NCBI GenBank assembly: GCA_902475415.1
Contig: CABRZK010000126.1
Location: 1-7,290, forward strand
Direction: 5' to 3'
DNA length: 7,290 bases
From: an uncultured Eubacterium sp.
GTDB lineage: Bacteria > Bacillota > Clostridia > Lachnospirales > Lachnospiraceae
How positions within the stretch are numbered: the first letter of the stretch is position 1; every line of letters starts with the position of its first letter. Positions 6,739 through 7,290 of the stretch are shown in pieces. The notes under the pieces were generated by a model. It saw nothing but the letters and a program-made list of their open reading frames with translations, was not told where the DNA came from and did not search any database. The position numbers and the translations under genes are program-made.

Positions 6739-6775
6739 AAAAAAAGAACCCAAAAATCTCTGTTTTTGAGTCCTT
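6739..6775 (-). terminator. Rho-independent terminator after the MATE gene
   Basis: On the minus strand a 13-bp stem (AAGGACTCAAAAA paired with TTTTTGGGTTCTT, two G-T wobbles) closes a 6-nt loop (CAGAGA), and the 3' arm runs into a T tract (complement of the A run at 6739-6745). It begins 15 nt after the MATE stop codon. The opposite side is also T-rich on the plus strand (6774-6783), so it could act both ways, but no plus-strand gene is seen that would need it. It separates the MATE unit from the kinase operon. Confidence 0.85.
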
Positions 6776-6790
6776 TCTTTTTTCCCATTT

Positions 6791-7290
6791 TTATGCACTT
6801 TTTTTTCGTCGTTGTAAAACAGAAAATGCGATCAGACAGATGATAACGGATGTCAGTGATCCGGCCGCCGTTGCAAGTCCCATCGGGAATAATGTATCCG
6901 GGAACATTTTTGAGGTCATATACACCCCTGGTATACGCACCAGCACAATGGCCGTAATGTTGTGGATAAAAGATAACTCCGATCTGCCACAGGCACAAAA
7001 GTATCCACTGAAGCTAAAATGAATTCCCGCAAATATACAATCCCAGATATATCCTCTGATATATTGTGCTCCCAGCAGAACCACCGTCGCATCTGCAGTA
7101 AACATTCCAACTACCGGTGCTGCTGCGATCTGAATAATCATTGAAATAATCACACCAAATCCTACAGTAATTCCGATTGAATAACGCAGCGTCTGTATCG
7201 CCCGTTCCGGCTTTCCTGCTCCGATATTCTGTGCACCCAGTGCAGACACGGTAGACAGCATGGAAGATGGTACCAGGAACAGAAAACTGA
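6791..7290 (-). CDS. MATE-family efflux transporter, C-terminal part (5' end outside window)
   Basis: This is the last 165 codons of a multidrug and toxin extrusion (MATE) protein, a family of about 450 residues that exports drugs and organic cations in exchange for Na+ or H+ across the cytoplasmic membrane. The frame is open to the window edge (first full codon at 7288), so the start lies outside. The visible part has the family's short cytoplasmic motif after a helix (SALGAQNIGAGKPERA), then four to five hydrophobic segments, including GITVGFGVIISMIIQIAAAP near the beginning and TAAGSLTSVIICLIAFSVLQ just before the basic tail RRKKSA. This matches the end of the C-terminal six-helix bundle. 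The gene is followed at once by a strong terminator, so it is the end of its own transcription unit and is probably unrelated to the kinase operon. The substrate cannot be told. The family call is firm; the subfamily is not. Confidence 0.9.
   Translation of the reverse strand, partial: SFLFLVPSSMLSTVSALGAQNIGAGKPERAIQTLRYSIGITVGFGVIISMIIQIAAAPVVGMFTADATVVLLGAQYIRGYIWDCIFAGIHFSFSGYFCACGRSELSFIHNITAIVLVRIPGVYMTSKMFPDTLFPMGLATAAGSLTSVIICLIAFSVLQRRKKSA

Noticed and set aside
6651..6998. Minus-strand open frame of 115 codons spanning the MATE end and the kinase control region
   Set aside because: It is out of frame with the MATE gene, crosses the terminator and stops inside the palindrome region; no ribosome site or family pattern.
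1..7290. CRISPR arrays, tRNA or rRNA genes, insertion sequences, riboswitches
   Set aside because: No regularly spaced repeats, no clover-leaf or rRNA sequence, no transposase and no terminal inverted repeats were seen; the leaders are too short for a riboswitch.

Overview
The window looks like a chromosomal segment of a low-to-moderate GC Clostridia bacterium, most probably a Lachnospiraceae-type gut Firmicute. This rests on strong AGGAGG-type ribosome sites, a TTG start, a kinase with a YRD catalytic loop, a clostridial-style Ig-like surface protein and a fused GldF/GldG ABC permease. The taxonomy is inference from protein style; there is no rRNA or other marker gene. Every supported gene lies on the minus strand, so the region reads from high to low coordinates.

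Layout in transcription order. (1) 7290-6791: the C-terminal third of a MATE-family multidrug/cation antiporter, closed by a strong rho-independent terminator at 6775-6739. (2) 6738-6580: a compact control region with an imperfect 25-bp palindrome (6643-6667) that abuts a good sigma-70-type promoter (-35 TTGACG, 17-nt spacer, -10 TATACT). (3) 6579-4864: a membrane-spanning Hanks-type Ser/Thr protein kinase with a helical, apparently extracytoplasmic C-terminal half. (4) 4843-2327, only 20 nt downstream and so in the same operon: an 838-residue exported protein with a signal peptide, tandem Ig-like modules and a C-terminal membrane anchor. (5) 2326-2244: an 83-nt gap with an AT-rich dyad and no convincing terminator. 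(6) 2243-1215: an ABC transporter ATPase that starts at TTG. (7) 1218-1: an ABC-2 permease fused to a GldG-like auxiliary domain, translationally coupled through an ATGA overlap and cut by the window edge.

The most interesting unit is the kinase plus Ig-like surface protein. Both are single-pass or anchored membrane proteins with large external parts, and they are co-transcribed from a promoter with its own palindromic candidate operator. A reasonable inference is a membrane signalling module in which the Ig-like protein senses or scaffolds at the surface and the kinase signals inside. No phosphatase, FHA protein or obvious substrate is in the window, so this is not demonstrated. The ABC operon downstream is a recognisable GldA/GldFG-like system of unknown substrate; whether it is read through from the kinase promoter is open.
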